From Prescottella defluvii (GTDB lineage: Bacteria > Actinomycetota > Actinomycetes > Mycobacteriales > Mycobacteriaceae): DNA of 64,000 bases. The stretch lies in contig NZ_JPOC01000007.1 of NCBI RefSeq assembly GCF_000738775.1, forward strand, positions 124,001-188,000. The letters run 5' to 3'. How positions within the stretch are numbered: the stretch's first letter is position 1; each line of letters begins with the position of its first letter. The position numbers and the translations under genes were made by a program. Below the pieces are notes generated by a model. The model did not search any database and was not told the origin of the DNA. It saw nothing but the letters and a program-made list of their open reading frames with translations. This document shows positions 28,212 through 36,851 of this stretch, piece after piece.

Positions 28212-29252
28212 TCACCATGCCGCCGGTCGAGGCGCAGGACCGTCGAGCGCGGGGAAGTGGGGGGCGACCTCCTCGATGAGCTGTTGCACCACCTCCGCGG
28301 CGGGACGGGCGCCGTGCTGGACGCCGAGTGCCATGTGGTTGACTCCGACTCCGCGATATCGGTCGATAATGTCGACCAGCGCTTCCGATCCTGTCCGCAG
28401 GACGAACCCGCCACGTAGTGGCGTCGGTGGTGTCCGCGGGTCCTCCGCGAGGTCGATCCACTCGTTCGTCGCGACCGGTTTGAACACACCGTCGGGAATG
28501 AGGCCCCGCCACGCGGCCAGCTTCCGGCCGAGTTCGTCCGCACCTGCCGTCTCGTACGTCTTCCCGGGGTAGACGAGCCACCCGTCACCGTTCGCGGCGA
28601 TCCACTCCGGATCCTGTTGCGACGATCCCGTGACGAGCAGGGGAATCCGCATGCCGACCGGTTTCGGCAACAGATCAACGCCACCATCGAACGTCCCCAG
28701 CCGGCCGACGATTCGCGGTGCGGTGTGCTCGGTGAGCGTTCGAAACCACTCGACGACCTCGCGGTAGCGCTCTCCTCGCGTCGCACGGTCGAGCCCGTAG
28801 GCGGGGAACTCCGACGCGCGGTCACCCGACGCCGCCCCCAGCACCAGCCGTCCCCCCGAGAGTTGGTCGACCGAGGTCGCCATCTTGGCGAGGTCGATCG
28901 GGTGCCGTAGGGAGAAGACGGCACTTCCCGCTGCCAACGACAGTCTCCGCGTCCGCGACGCAAGCCATGCCAGGTAGGTCCACGGATCGAACACCTGCCC
29001 CACGTCACCGAACCCAGGATCCGCCAACGGCACATCGCGAACCCACAGCCCCGCGAAGTCCGAGGCATCGACCCGCTCGATGATCTCGCCCTGTCCCTGC
29101 ATCGCCGTCATCTCACCCCGATACGGCCACAGCGGCAGGAACAATCCCACGGTCAGCGCATCCTGGGCGAACATTCGCGCGTACCCAGGATGTCCCGCGA
29201 AGGACGGCTGACCTGTCCGGGCACCCTGCTCCAGACCCACGCGTTCGTCCAC
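28212..29252 (-). CDS. Luciferase-like (LLM) flavin oxidoreductase, BA3436-like family, 346 aa
   Basis: A TIM-barrel bacterial-luciferase-type oxidoreductase dependent on FMN or F420. It has HPGYARMFAQDALTVGLFLPL at the N-terminus, typical of the BA3436-type subgroup, SLAAGSAVFSLRHPIDLAKM and SGGRLVLGAASGDR in the core, and TGSSQQDPEWIAANGDGWLVY near the cofactor site. GTG 29252 follows GGAGGTGTC. It is transcribed away from a TetR-family gene across a gap with two matching palindromes, so it is very likely the target of that regulator. The substrate is unknown. Confidence 0.88.
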   Translation of the reverse strand: MDERVGLEQGARTGQPSFAGHPGYARMFAQDALTVGLFLPLWPYRGEMTAMQGQGEIIERVDASDFAGLWVRDVPLADPGFGDVGQVFDPWTYLAWLASRTRRLSLAAGSAVFSLRHPIDLAKMATSVDQLSGGRLVLGAASGDRASEFPAYGLDRATRGERYREVVEWFRTLTEHTAPRIVGRLGTFDGGVDLLPKPVGMRIPLLVTGSSQQDPEWIAANGDGWLVYPGKTYETAGADELGRKLAAWRGLIPDGVFKPVATNEWIDLAEDPRTPPTPLRGGFVLRTGSEALVDIIDRYRGVGVNHMALGVQHGARPAAEVVQQLIEEVAPHFPALDGPAPRPAAW

Positions 29253-29260
29253 GACACCTC

Positions 29261-29282
29261 CACTAGATCGATCGTTCTAGTG
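29261..29282. promoter_or_regulatory. TetR operator 1
   Basis: The palindrome CACTAGA-N8-TCTAGTG lies directly next to the ribosome site of the oxidoreductase gene. It shares the half-site CGTTCTAG with the second palindrome 35 bp away (centre to centre). Confidence 0.72.
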
Positions 29283-29297
29283 GACCGTAACAGATCT

Positions 29298-29315
29298 CTA
29301 GAACGCTCGTTCTAG
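29298..29315. promoter_or_regulatory. TetR operator 2
   Basis: A perfect palindrome, CTAGAACG-CT-CGTTCTAG, 20 bp upstream of the TetR start codon. With operator 1 it gives one site for each divergent promoter. Confidence 0.75.
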
Positions 29316-29335
29316 CGGCGCGGTAGTCTGTCGAT

Positions 29336-29956
29336 ATGGCGACCGACGACAGCAAACCGAGCCGAGTGGAGGATCCCGCGGTCGGCACGCGCACCCGACT
29401 CGTGAGCGCGACCGCGGCACTGCTTCAACGTCAGGGCTACGAGGCGACGAGCATCAAACGGATCACGGCGGAAGCAGGGGCGACCTACGGGTCGCTCTAT
29501 CACTTCTTCCCCGCGGGGAAGGAAGAACTGGCCGCCGAGGCACTCCGCCACGGCGCCGACGATTTCGCCGACCTGCTGCGCCGCGGCCTCGACAGCGCAC
29601 CCCACCCCGCCGACGCCGTCGCCGAGTGCGCCCACCGTCTTGCGGACACCCTCCTCGAATCCGATTGGACGGATGGCTGTCCCGTCGCCGCAACGGCACT
29701 GGAGATAATCGGCCGGTCACCGCTCATCCAACAGGCCTCCGACGAAGCACTCCGCAGCTGGCAGAAACTCATCGCCGACAAGCTCGTACATGCCGGACTC
29801 GCAGTCGAAGCGGCAGACGACCTCGCCTGCACCGTCCTGTCCACTCTCGAGGGGGCCGAACTTCTCGCCCGCGTCTCAGGCGACGATGCACCGCTGCGCG
29901 CCGCAGCACGACATCTGCACATCCTGGTCCACGCAGTCCTACAAGGCGACACATAG
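29336..29956 (+). CDS. TetR/AcrR-family transcriptional regulator (LmrA/YxaF-like), 206 aa
   Basis: The N-terminal HTH (about 18-65) reads TRLVSATAALLQRQGYEATSI then ITAEAGATYGSLYHFFPAGKEEL, the classical TetR recognition helix. The C-terminal ligand domain begins with EALRHGADDFADLLRRGL and contains DGCPVAATALEIIG, typical of the LmrA/YxaF group. It is divergent from the flavin oxidoreductase and probably represses it and itself through the two palindromes in between. The inducer may be the substrate of the oxidoreductase. Confidence 0.92.
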   Translation: MATDDSKPSRVEDPAVGTRTRLVSATAALLQRQGYEATSIKRITAEAGATYGSLYHFFPAGKEELAAEALRHGADDFADLLRRGLDSAPHPADAVAECAHRLADTLLESDWTDGCPVAATALEIIGRSPLIQQASDEALRSWQKLIADKLVHAGLAVEAADDLACTVLSTLEGAELLARVSGDDAPLRAAARHLHILVHAVLQGDT

Positions 29957-30414
29957 TCTCGGTCGAAGTCCGTGGGCGGTGCGCGGGAGTGACGCCAGCT
30001 TCCGCGCAACGTCCCCAGAAAGCACACGCCGACAACGGATCTCCAGTCGACGTGGTCTGATCAACCCGTCCGGGCCCGCGCCGCGCCAGGAGTCCGCGAC
30101 GGGACGTTTCGAGTCCCACCGTAAATCCCGCACCATGCACCAATCGGGTGGGCGATCCGGACATCACGGCGTTGTCGGATGAGTCGGATGCGGTGTCGGA
30201 TGGTCAGCGATGGCGACCTGCGCGCTGACTGTCAGCCGTTCTCGTCGCAGGGTCACCACAACCGCGTTGCCGCGGTGACGGATCCGGTCGACCGCGAGCA
30301 GCCCTGCTACCCGCGTTACCAGAACCGCCAGAAATGCACCCACAGGCGGATTCGTCAGCTAGCTGAGGCTACCGCCACACGGAGGAGGGCCAGGAGGAGG
30401 AGGAGAAGACGCGC
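29957..30414. other. 458-bp gap between tetR and the dnaB end
   Basis: No gene is supported here: open frames are short, lack ribosome sites and have no family resemblance. Three copies of GTCGGATG occur at 30174-30181, 30183-30190 and 30195-30202. A purine-rich run (AGGAGGAGGAGGAG) lies near 30391 next to the end of dnaB. Nothing else is seen. Confidence 0.55.
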
Positions 30415-33054
30415 CTACCCCCGTGCCATATCCACGAAGCGCGACAGGTGCAGCTGGTGGGCAACGGTGATGGTCGCGGTCGGACCGCCACGGTGCTTGC
30501 CGAGGATGATGTCGGCCTCGCCGCCACGCGGGTCGTCGCGCTCGAAGGCGTCGGGACGGTGCAGCAGCATCACCATGTCGGCGTCCTGCTCGAGCGATCC
30601 GGACTCACGAAGGTCGGAAACCTGCGGACGCTTGTCGGTTCGCTGTTCGGGACCACGGTTGAGCTGACAGATCGCGACGACGGGCAGCTCCAGTTCCTTC
30701 GCGAGCAGCTTCAGGCTTCGCGAGAACTCGGAGACCTCCTGCTGGCGGGACTCGACCTTCTTGCCCGACGACATCAGCTGCAGGTAGTCGATGACAATCA
30801 GCTTGATGTCGTGCTTCTGCTTGAGCCGGCGCGCCTTGGCCCGGATCTCCATCATCGTCAGGTTGGGGGAGTCGTCGATGTACAGCGGGGCCTCGCTGAT
30901 CTCGCTCATCCGCCGTGCCAACCGCGTCCAGTCGTCGTCGGTCATCTTGCCCGAACGCATGTCCGAGAGCTTGATCTTCGCCTCCGCCGACAGCAGACGC
31001 ATCACGATCTCGGTCTTGCTCATCTCCAGAGAGAAGATGACGCTGGGCATGCCGTGCTTGATCGAGCACGACCGCATGAAATCCATGCCGATCGTGGAAT
31101 TGTGTGTCGGCACCATTGACCGGCCGGCCAGGTACAGGTGGTCTGGGTTGTCGACCTCGACGCACCGCACCGGAACCGAATCGATCCTTCGGACGTCGAC
31201 GATGTAACGCGAGCTGGACCGTGCCGTGCTGTGACTGGCGCGACGCTCCTTGTGCAGCAAGGCCTTCCGGGGCAGGCCGAACACTTCGTCGTCCGTGGCG
31301 AAGGTCAACGTGAATGCGGTCGAGGACGCCTCGGTCCGCCCGTTCACCCGCTTGGTGCTCAGCTGGCAGCGGTAGCCGAGGCTGACGATCAACTCCTCGA
31401 CGTCACGCACCAACCGTTCGCTGGTCACGCTGAACTGCACCGACCCGCCGTTCGTGACGGTGCCGTCGGTGTCGAGCAGTCCGGCGAGCACGGCCCGCCG
31501 CTGCGTCTCCGAAGCACGCAGGTACTGCACCGGAATGTGCTTGTCGCCCAACACTCCGAGGGTGCGCAGCCGTGCCTGCACGGTCCCGACCTCGTTACGG
31601 CAGGACTGGCACATCCGCAGCCCGATCGACTTCCCGCCGCAGCGCGAGCAGGTGGGAGCCGGGACCGGCTCGGACACGAAACGTGCCTTGCCGCCACAAG
31701 ACTGGCCGCACGTGCGGACCTCCGAGGTGAACGGCACAAAACTCTTGCCGCACACCACGCAATCGCGGGGCTCGACGGGATCTTCGGGCTGCAGCTTGAG
31801 GCTGTAGCGCATCTTCGCCGACGTCGACGGCACGGCAACCAGGCCCTCCGCCTCGATCAACATGATGATCTCGGGGTCGGCCGTCGTGAACTGTGCGGCG
31901 GCGGACGTGCCGTCGCCCAGCCAGGCGCCGAGCGTGTACGGCGGGATGAGCAGATCCTGCGCCGGCAGTTGGAGCGGCTCGGTATTCGTCACCGAGTGGT
32001 TGATCCGACGATCGGCCGTCTGGCAGTGCAGCGTCTCGGCGATCTGCGCGGTTGTACGAACCTCCGCGAAGGTCCGCTGATTCTTGTACCGGTTGTACCC
32101 GGTGGCCGCCTGCTGCGCCGACCGCCGGGACGCCCTCGTCTCCGTCAGCCACTGGTGCTGCTCGTCGGCGACCAGGATGGTGCCGTCGGAGAATTCCACC
32201 TCGTAGCAGGGGCGGTCGGTCATCACGTCGGTCGCGGCGACGACTGTGGTCGGCTTGCCGTGCGCGTCGATCAGCTGGTCGCCGACCGCCACCTCACCCA
32301 TCGTCGTCCAGCCGGTGGGCGTCGCGAGGGGAGTGTCGAGGGCGAGAGCCTTGCCCACGCCAGGTCGGGCCGCGACGATGATCATCTGCCCCGGGTGCAG
32401 GCCGTTGGTGACCTCGTCGAGTTCGGCGAAGCCGGTGGGCACACCGAGGGACAGGCCGCCGCGGCTGGCGATGGAGTCGATCTCGTCCATCGTGGGCTGC
32501 AGCAACTCCTCGAGCGGCATGAAGTCCTCGGTGGTGCGACGCTCGGTGACCTCGAAGATCTCCGCCTGCGCGCGGTCCACCACCTCGGCGACGTCCTGGC
32601 CGTCGGAGCCCGCGTAGCCGTACTGCACGATGCGGGTGCCGGCGTCGACCAGGCGGCGCAGCACCGACTTCTCGGCCACGATCTCCGCGTAGAAGGCGGC
32701 GTTGGCCGCGGTGGGCACCGTCTGGGTGAGCGTCACCAGGTAGGGGGCGCCACCGATGCGGCGCAGCTCGCCACGACGATCCAGTTCCGCGGAAACGGTC
32801 ACCGGGTCGGCCGGCTCGCCGCGGCTGTACAGATCGAGGATCGCGTCGTACACCGACTGGTGCGCGGGACGGTAGAAGTCGCCCGGCCGCAGGACCTCGA
32901 GGACGTCGGCGATCGCATCCTTGCTCAGCAGCATGCCGCCGAGCACCGACTGCTCCGCGACCATGTCCTGCGGAGGCTGCCGACCGAACTCCTCGCTCGG
33001 CTCCTCCGGGGGTCCCGGGTACTCGGAATGACCACGATCATCTACAACCGCCAA
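30415..33054 (-). CDS. dnaB: Replicative DNA helicase DnaB with an in-frame intein, 879 aa precursor
   Basis: The N-terminal extein (residues 1-235) has the DnaB N-domain (MVAEQSVLGGMLLSKDAI onward) and linker, ending at the Walker A sequence ARPGVGK. A 417-residue intein (236-652) follows, then the C-terminal extein resumes at STIGMDFMRSC with Walker B LIVIDYLQLM, QEVSEFSRSLK and the arginine-finger region. Removal of the intein gives a 462-aa helicase of normal size that unwinds DNA at the replication fork. The start is taken as TTG 33054, which has GGGGAAGG eight bases upstream; a GTG at 33072 is in frame without a site. Gene order rpsF-ssb-rpsR-rplI-dnaB is the standard actinobacterial one. 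Confidence 0.93.
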   Translation of the reverse strand: MAVVDDRGHSEYPGPPEEPSEEFGRQPPQDMVAEQSVLGGMLLSKDAIADVLEVLRPGDFYRPAHQSVYDAILDLYSRGEPADPVTVSAELDRRGELRRIGGAPYLVTLTQTVPTAANAAFYAEIVAEKSVLRRLVDAGTRIVQYGYAGSDGQDVAEVVDRAQAEIFEVTERRTTEDFMPLEELLQPTMDEIDSIASRGGLSLGVPTGFAELDEVTNGLHPGQMIIVAARPGVGKALALDTPLATPTGWTTMGEVAVGDQLIDAHGKPTTVVAATDVMTDRPCYEVEFSDGTILVADEQHQWLTETRASRRSAQQAATGYNRYKNQRTFAEVRTTAQIAETLHCQTADRRINHSVTNTEPLQLPAQDLLIPPYTLGAWLGDGTSAAAQFTTADPEIIMLIEAEGLVAVPSTSAKMRYSLKLQPEDPVEPRDCVVCGKSFVPFTSEVRTCGQSCGGKARFVSEPVPAPTCSRCGGKSIGLRMCQSCRNEVGTVQARLRTLGVLGDKHIPVQYLRASETQRRAVLAGLLDTDGTVTNGGSVQFSVTSERLVRDVEELIVSLGYRCQLSTKRVNGRTEASSTAFTLTFATDDEVFGLPRKALLHKERRASHSTARSSSRYIVDVRRIDSVPVRCVEVDNPDHLYLAGRSMVPTHNSTIGMDFMRSCSIKHGMPSVIFSLEMSKTEIVMRLLSAEAKIKLSDMRSGKMTDDDWTRLARRMSEISEAPLYIDDSPNLTMMEIRAKARRLKQKHDIKLIVIDYLQLMSSGKKVESRQQEVSEFSRSLKLLAKELELPVVAICQLNRGPEQRTDKRPQVSDLRESGSLEQDADMVMLLHRPDAFERDDPRGGEADIILGKHRGGPTATITVAHQLHLSRFVDMARG
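31099..32349 (-). other. Class 3 (WCT-type) intein with LAGLIDADG homing endonuclease, in the DnaB Walker A motif
   Basis: The intein covers 417 residues, inserted after the lysine of GVGK and before Ser. Its first residue is Ala (ALALDTPLATPTGW), not Cys or Ser. It shows the three marks of class 3 inteins: Trp in block B (DEQHQWLT, residue 302 of the precursor), Cys in block F (VRCVEVDN, 631) and Thr in block G (VPTHN, 650), with C-terminal His-Asn before Ser+1. Between the splicing halves lie the endonuclease motifs LGAWLGDG (375-382) and LAGLLDTDG (523-531). An insert has paired cysteines (432/435, 449/453, 469/472, 482/485) that look like two zinc ribbons. Both endonuclease motifs keep their aspartates, so it may be active. 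Confidence 0.9.
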
Positions 33055-33574
33055 CGCGACCGCCTTCCCCACACGAGGCCACCGATGTCACCCGAACGAC
33101 TCGCCGGACGGCATCTTGCACACTCTTTGTACCCGCATCCTCCGACAATCCGATGCCACCCCGCGGGTGGCTCGAGAAGACGCGCTCGGGACGACGGTAG
33201 GGGCCGCAAGTGCCCCACATCAAACCGAGCTGTGGACAAGTCTGTGGATGAATTGGGGACGCGGAACCCTCGAGTGTTAACCGGCTGGGGAAAACTGGGG
33301 ACAACCTGGGGATCGATGAATATCACATTCGACAATCCGCAGGTAGGAGGGTGTTTTTCTTTTCACAACCCTGTTGATGAAAGGAAGTTCGGCGTGTCGC
33401 CTAGGTTGACAAGTCGGGCGTGTTCGGTAAACGACCACCCAACAGCGGCATGTGGCAGGTCACAGCTTTGGCACCGAGTAGCGAATCTATCCACAGCCCG
33501 TCCCCAGCCGACGCGAAGGGCCCCGCGGACCGAGTCTGAGCTGGTCCGCGGGGCCCTTCGGGAGAACGGGTCGA
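33055..33574. other. 520-bp rplI-dnaB gap with DnaA-box-like sites
   Basis: No gene is seen. On the minus strand TTGTCCACA (33231-33239) and TCATCCACA (33243-33251) lie side by side, and CTATCCACA (33487-33495) is on the plus strand; TTGTCCACA is the form of DnaA box known from high-GC Actinobacteria. The part around 33236-33330 is also unusually rich in TGGGGA-type repeats and AT compared with the neighbouring genes. It is upstream of dnaB, so DnaA control of the dnaB promoter is possible. The rplI terminator occupies 33514-33560. Confidence 0.55.
33514..33560 (-). terminator. Terminator of the rpsF-ssb-rpsR-rplI operon
   Basis: A perfect 18-bp GC-rich inverted repeat (arm CGAAGGGCCCCGCGGACC) with an 11-base loop begins 14 bases after the rplI stop on the minus strand. 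It separates the ribosomal operon from dnaB. Confidence 0.85.
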
Positions 33575-34030
33575 CTACGCGCCGACGACGTTCAGGTGGA
33601 ACTTGGCAGCAACCTCGGGGTGCAGGTTGACCACGATCTGGTGCTTGCCGGTGCTCTTGATGTGAGCCTTCGGCAGCTCCAGGCTGCGCTTGTCGACGAC
33701 CGGGCCGCCGGCAGCCTTGATGGCGCCTGCAACGTCGGCCGCGGTGACGGAACCGAACAGCTTGCCCGAGTCACCGGCGGTCTTCACCGACAGCGACACA
33801 CCCTCGAGAGCCTCGATGGCAGCCTTGAGCTCCTTGGCGTGGTCGAGACCACGGACCGCGCGCGCTTCCTGCGCACGACGGATGCCCTCGACCTGCTTCT
33901 GGGCGCCACGGGTGGCAACGATCGCCAGGCCGCGGGGGAGCAGGTAGTTACGGCCGTAGCCGTCCTTGACCTCAACGGTGTCGCCGGGCGCACCGAGGTT
34001 GTCCACGTCAGCAGTGAGAATCAGCTTCAT
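33575..34030 (-). CDS. rplI: 50S ribosomal protein L9, 151 aa
   Basis: This full-length L9 binds domain V of 23S rRNA. It begins [20 protein letters not shown] and continues with [16 protein letters not shown], the family signature of the N-terminal domain. The long connecting helix ([22 protein letters not shown]) and the C-terminal domain ending [16 protein letters not shown] are complete. It is last in the operon, 17 bp after rpsR, and is followed by a strong terminator. Confidence 0.98.
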   Translation of the reverse strand: MKLILTADVDNLGAPGDTVEVKDGYGRNYLLPRGLAIVATRGAQKQVEGIRRAQEARAVRGLDHAKELKAAIEALEGVSLSVKTAGDSGKLFGSVTAADVAGAIKAAGGPVVDKRSLELPKAHIKSTGKHQIVVNLHPEVAAKFHLNVVGA

Positions 34031-34047
34031 GTCGTCCCTCCCTTTCC

Positions 34048-34290
34048 TTAGCGAGCCGTCGAGACGTAAGGCAGCAGCGCCACCTCACGCGAGTTCTTCA
34101 CGGCAACGGCCACGTCGCGCTGGTGCTGGACGCAGTTGCCGGTGACACGGCGGGCGCGGATCTTGCCGCGGTCGCTGACGTACTTACGCAGCAGCGTCGT
34201 GTCCTTGTAGTCGATCTGCGTGTTCTTTTCCTTGCAGAACGTGCAGACCTTCTTCTTCATAACCTTGTCGCGCAGCGGCGGCTTCGGCAT
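34048..34290 (-). CDS. rpsR: 30S ribosomal protein S18, zinc-binding form, 80 aa
   Basis: S18 of the small-subunit platform, which pairs with S6. It retains the cysteines CTFC and a later Cys (GNCVQHQR), as in C+ versions that bind zinc; many actinobacteria carry a second zinc-free copy elsewhere under Zur control. The signature [19 protein letters not shown] is present. It lies between ssb (39 bp gap) and rplI. Confidence 0.97.
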   Translation of the reverse strand: MPKPPLRDKVMKKKVCTFCKEKNTQIDYKDTTLLRKYVSDRGKIRARRVTGNCVQHQRDVAVAVKNSREVALLPYVSTAR

Positions 34291-34329
34291 GTCTTTCTCC
34301 GTTTTCTGGATGTTCCGATCGGGTACGGA

Positions 34330-34863
34330 TCAGAACGGCGGTTCGTCGTCTCCACCGCGGGGACCCCCGAAGGAGCCCGCCTGCGGCGCACTGCCCCACG
34401 GATCTTCTCCGCCCGGGCTGTTGTTGTAGTTGGACGCCGGACGTCCGCCGCCGGACCCGCCGGAGGAGCCACCGAAGCCGCCCCCGCCGCCGCCACCACG
34501 GTTGGCCTTGTTGACCTTGGCCGTGGCGTACTTCAGCGAGGGGCCGATCTCGTCGACCTCGAGCTCTACGACAGTGCGCTTCTCACCTTCACGAGTCTCG
34601 TAGGAGCGCTGCTTGAGCCGGCCGCTCACGATCACTCGCGAGCCGCGGGTCAAGCTCTCCGCCACGTTCTCCGCTGCCTCGCGCCAGATGTTGCAGCGCA
34701 AGAACAGGGCCTCGCCGTCTTTCCATTCATTGGTCTGACGGTCGAAGGTGCGGGGCGTGGACGCGACGGTGAAGTTCGCGACCGCGGCACCCGCGGGGGT
34801 GAAACGAAGCTCGGGATCAGCCGTCAGGTTTCCGATGACGGTGATTACGGTGTCGCCTGCCAT
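34330..34863 (-). CDS. ssb: Single-stranded DNA-binding protein, 177 aa
   Basis: The N-terminal OB-fold (about 1-115) reads [21 protein letters not shown], with the aromatic DNA-contact residues in [10 protein letters not shown] and conserved [20 protein letters not shown]. It is followed by a Gly/Ser/Asn-rich linker (about 122-160) and the acidic tail GGDDEPPF that recruits replication and repair partners. This tail identifies the housekeeping SSB rather than a phage copy. It is in the standard rpsF-ssb-rpsR order. Confidence 0.98.
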   Translation of the reverse strand: MAGDTVITVIGNLTADPELRFTPAGAAVANFTVASTPRTFDRQTNEWKDGEALFLRCNIWREAAENVAESLTRGSRVIVSGRLKQRSYETREGEKRTVVELEVDEIGPSLKYATAKVNKANRGGGGGGGFGGSSGGSGGGRPASNYNNSPGGEDPWGSAPQAGSFGGPRGGDDEPPF

Positions 34864-34951
34864 GTGGTTCCTCCTGCTGTTGTGGCGTTCCTGTTGGTCC
34901 AGAGCCTAGGCGTCGATACCGACGAATTCCCGGGCCCGGATCAGACGGGAA

Positions 34952-35239
34952 TCACTTGCCGTGGCGCAGGACCTTCGTGCGAAGCACCGACTCGTTCAGA
35001 CCCAGCTGACGGTCGAGCTCCTTGACGGTGGCCGGCTCGGCGGTGATGTCGATGACCGCGTAGATGCCTTCGGCGTTCTTGGCGATCTCGAACGCGAGAC
35101 GGCGCTTGCCCCAGACATCGACCTTGTCGACACTGCCGCCGTCCTTACGGACGACATTGAGGAACGTATCCAGCGACGGGGCGACGGTGCGCTCGTCCAG
35201 GCTGGGGTCGAGGATGACCATCAATTCGTAATGACGCAT
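34952..35239 (-). CDS. rpsF: 30S ribosomal protein S6, 95 aa
   Basis: The first gene of the operon: [19 protein letters not shown] at the start and [20 protein letters not shown] as the S6 core, ending at KVLRHGK without a glutamate tail. The upstream region carries a very strong ribosome site, AGGAGGTGATGAGG, which matches the full anti-Shine-Dalgarno sequence with a second GAGG closer to the ATG. It is divergent from the GT87 gene. Confidence 0.97.
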   Translation of the reverse strand: MRHYELMVILDPSLDERTVAPSLDTFLNVVRKDGGSVDKVDVWGKRRLAFEIAKNAEGIYAVIDITAEPATVKELDRQLGLNESVLRTKVLRHGK

Positions 35240-35425
35240 AAGACCTCATCACCTCCTATGGACTGTGAAACGGCCACGGACTGTCCGTGGCAGGAGGGTC
35301 GTTGCGTCAGCAACCTTTGCAGGGTACACGAGTACCGTTTGACCTGCGAAATTGACCCCGGAGTCGGTTCCCGGCCGGCCCTCGCCGATCCCACGGGTCC
35401 GCATGATCGCCCTACGCTGGATTCC

Positions 35426-36769
35426 ATGCGGGCGGCGGCGAACATCCGGGCCGGAACGACGGTCACCGTCCTCACCGCCTGCCTGCTGACGCTGATGTTC
35501 GGCTACCTGGACAAGGCCCGCTGCATCGGGCCACCGTTCGGCGCCGACGGCCGCAGCCTGATCTTCGACAGGATCAAGGACCGCGACGTCTGCTACTCCG
35601 ACATCCAACTCCTGTGGCTGGGCCGCGGCATCGACCAGCACCTGTTCCCGTACGCCGGTGGCATCACCCCGGACGGCACCCTCACCGGCAGCACCGTCGA
35701 GTACCCGGTGCTCAGTGGACTGCTGATGTGGATCGGCGGGATCGGCGCCCACACCGACGCCGCGTTCCTGCAGCATTCGGCGTTGCTGCTGGCCCCGTTC
35801 GGGCTGCTCACCGCGTGGCTGCTCGGACGGCTCGCGGGGCGTGCCGCGCTGCTGTGGGCGGCCGGTCCACCGCTGCTGCTGTACGCGTTCCACAACTGGG
35901 AACTGCCCGTCGTCGCCACGTCGGTCGGGGCGATCGCGGTGATGGCGTCGCAGCGGTGGTCGCTGCGCACCCGCGCGGTGCTCGCCGCCGTCCTGCTCGG
36001 GGTCGGGTTCTGCCTCAAGCTCTATCCGGGGCTGTTCGTGGTGCCGCTGGCGCTGTACGTCCTGACCGCGGGCCGGGACCGGAACCGTCTCGACGTCCGG
36101 GGTGCCGCCGCGGTCGTCGGGGCAGCGGCGGCGACGGTGATCGCGATCAATGTGCCGTTCGCGCTGGCCAACTACGAGGGGTGGCGCGCCTCGTTCACGT
36201 TCCAGCAGCTGCGCACGGCCGACCTGACCAGCAACAGCATCTGGTTCTGGGGCCTGCGACCGCTGATGGGTGTCGACCGGCACGGCTCCGACACCTACGA
36301 CCACATCGTCGGCGTCGTGTCGCCCCTCGCGCTGTGTGCCGGGCTCGCCCTCGCGGTGTGGCTGGGCTGGAAGCATTTCGAACGCCACGGCAGCTATCCG
36401 TGGATCGGCGTGAGCGCCGCCATGCTGTGTGCGTTCCTGCTGCTGCACAAGGTGCACTCGCCGCAGTACACGCTGTGGCTGCTCCCGTTCCTGGTGCTGC
36501 TGCGGGTGCCGTGGTCACTGGTCGCGGCCTTCCTGGTCGCCGACCTGACACTGGGCATCGGGGTGTTCCGCTGGTTCGACGCCCTTGCCACCCGGTCCGA
36601 CAGCACCGTCACCGAATTCGTCGTCAACGTCGGCGTGTGGGGGCAGGCCGGCCTGCTCGTCGTGTTGTTCTTCGTCTTCGTCGGCGCCCCACTGCGACGG
36701 ACGGACACCGGCGACCCCGATCCGGTGAGGCCACCGGCCCCGGTCTCGACCGGGGGTGTCCGCTCCTGA
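35426..36769 (+). CDS. GT87-family (DUF2029) membrane glycosyltransferase, 447 aa
   Basis: An integral membrane protein with about ten hydrophobic segments, the first being TTVTVLTACLLTLMFGYL. It resembles polyprenyl-phosphate-mannose-dependent mannosyltransferases (GT-C fold, GT87), with an external loop containing acidic residues after the first segment (FDRIKDRDVCYSD) and a late KVHSPQYTLWLLPFLVLL motif. It shares YPVLSGL and the K(V)xSPQYxLWL motif with the gene at 39900-41486, so the two are paralogues. The start at 35426 fits the first membrane segment; earlier sequence in frame overlaps rpsF on the other strand. Probably acts in lipoglycan or arabinogalactan-type envelope synthesis. 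Confidence 0.8.
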   Translation: MRAAANIRAGTTVTVLTACLLTLMFGYLDKARCIGPPFGADGRSLIFDRIKDRDVCYSDIQLLWLGRGIDQHLFPYAGGITPDGTLTGSTVEYPVLSGLLMWIGGIGAHTDAAFLQHSALLLAPFGLLTAWLLGRLAGRAALLWAAGPPLLLYAFHNWELPVVATSVGAIAVMASQRWSLRTRAVLAAVLLGVGFCLKLYPGLFVVPLALYVLTAGRDRNRLDVRGAAAVVGAAAATVIAINVPFALANYEGWRASFTFQQLRTADLTSNSIWFWGLRPLMGVDRHGSDTYDHIVGVVSPLALCAGLALAVWLGWKHFERHGSYPWIGVSAAMLCAFLLLHKVHSPQYTLWLLPFLVLLRVPWSLVAAFLVADLTLGIGVFRWFDALATRSDSTVTEFVVNVGVWGQAGLLVVLFFVFVGAPLRRTDTGDPDPVRPPAPVSTGGVRS

Positions 36770-36851
36770 GCGCGTTGCGGGACGGACTGACCACCATCGG
36801 CGAATGGTGACCGCTCCGTAGCGGCCTGCCGCGTTGTAGCGTCTCGAACGT

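Noticed and set aside
33038-33304. An 88-codon frame between rplI and dnaB
   Set aside because: No ribosome site and no coding-like composition; it overlaps the dnaB start and the DnaA-box region.
34961-35425. Upstream extension of the GT87 protein over rpsF
   Set aside because: It would run antisense through rpsF; the first membrane segment and the ATG at 35426 give a normal protein.
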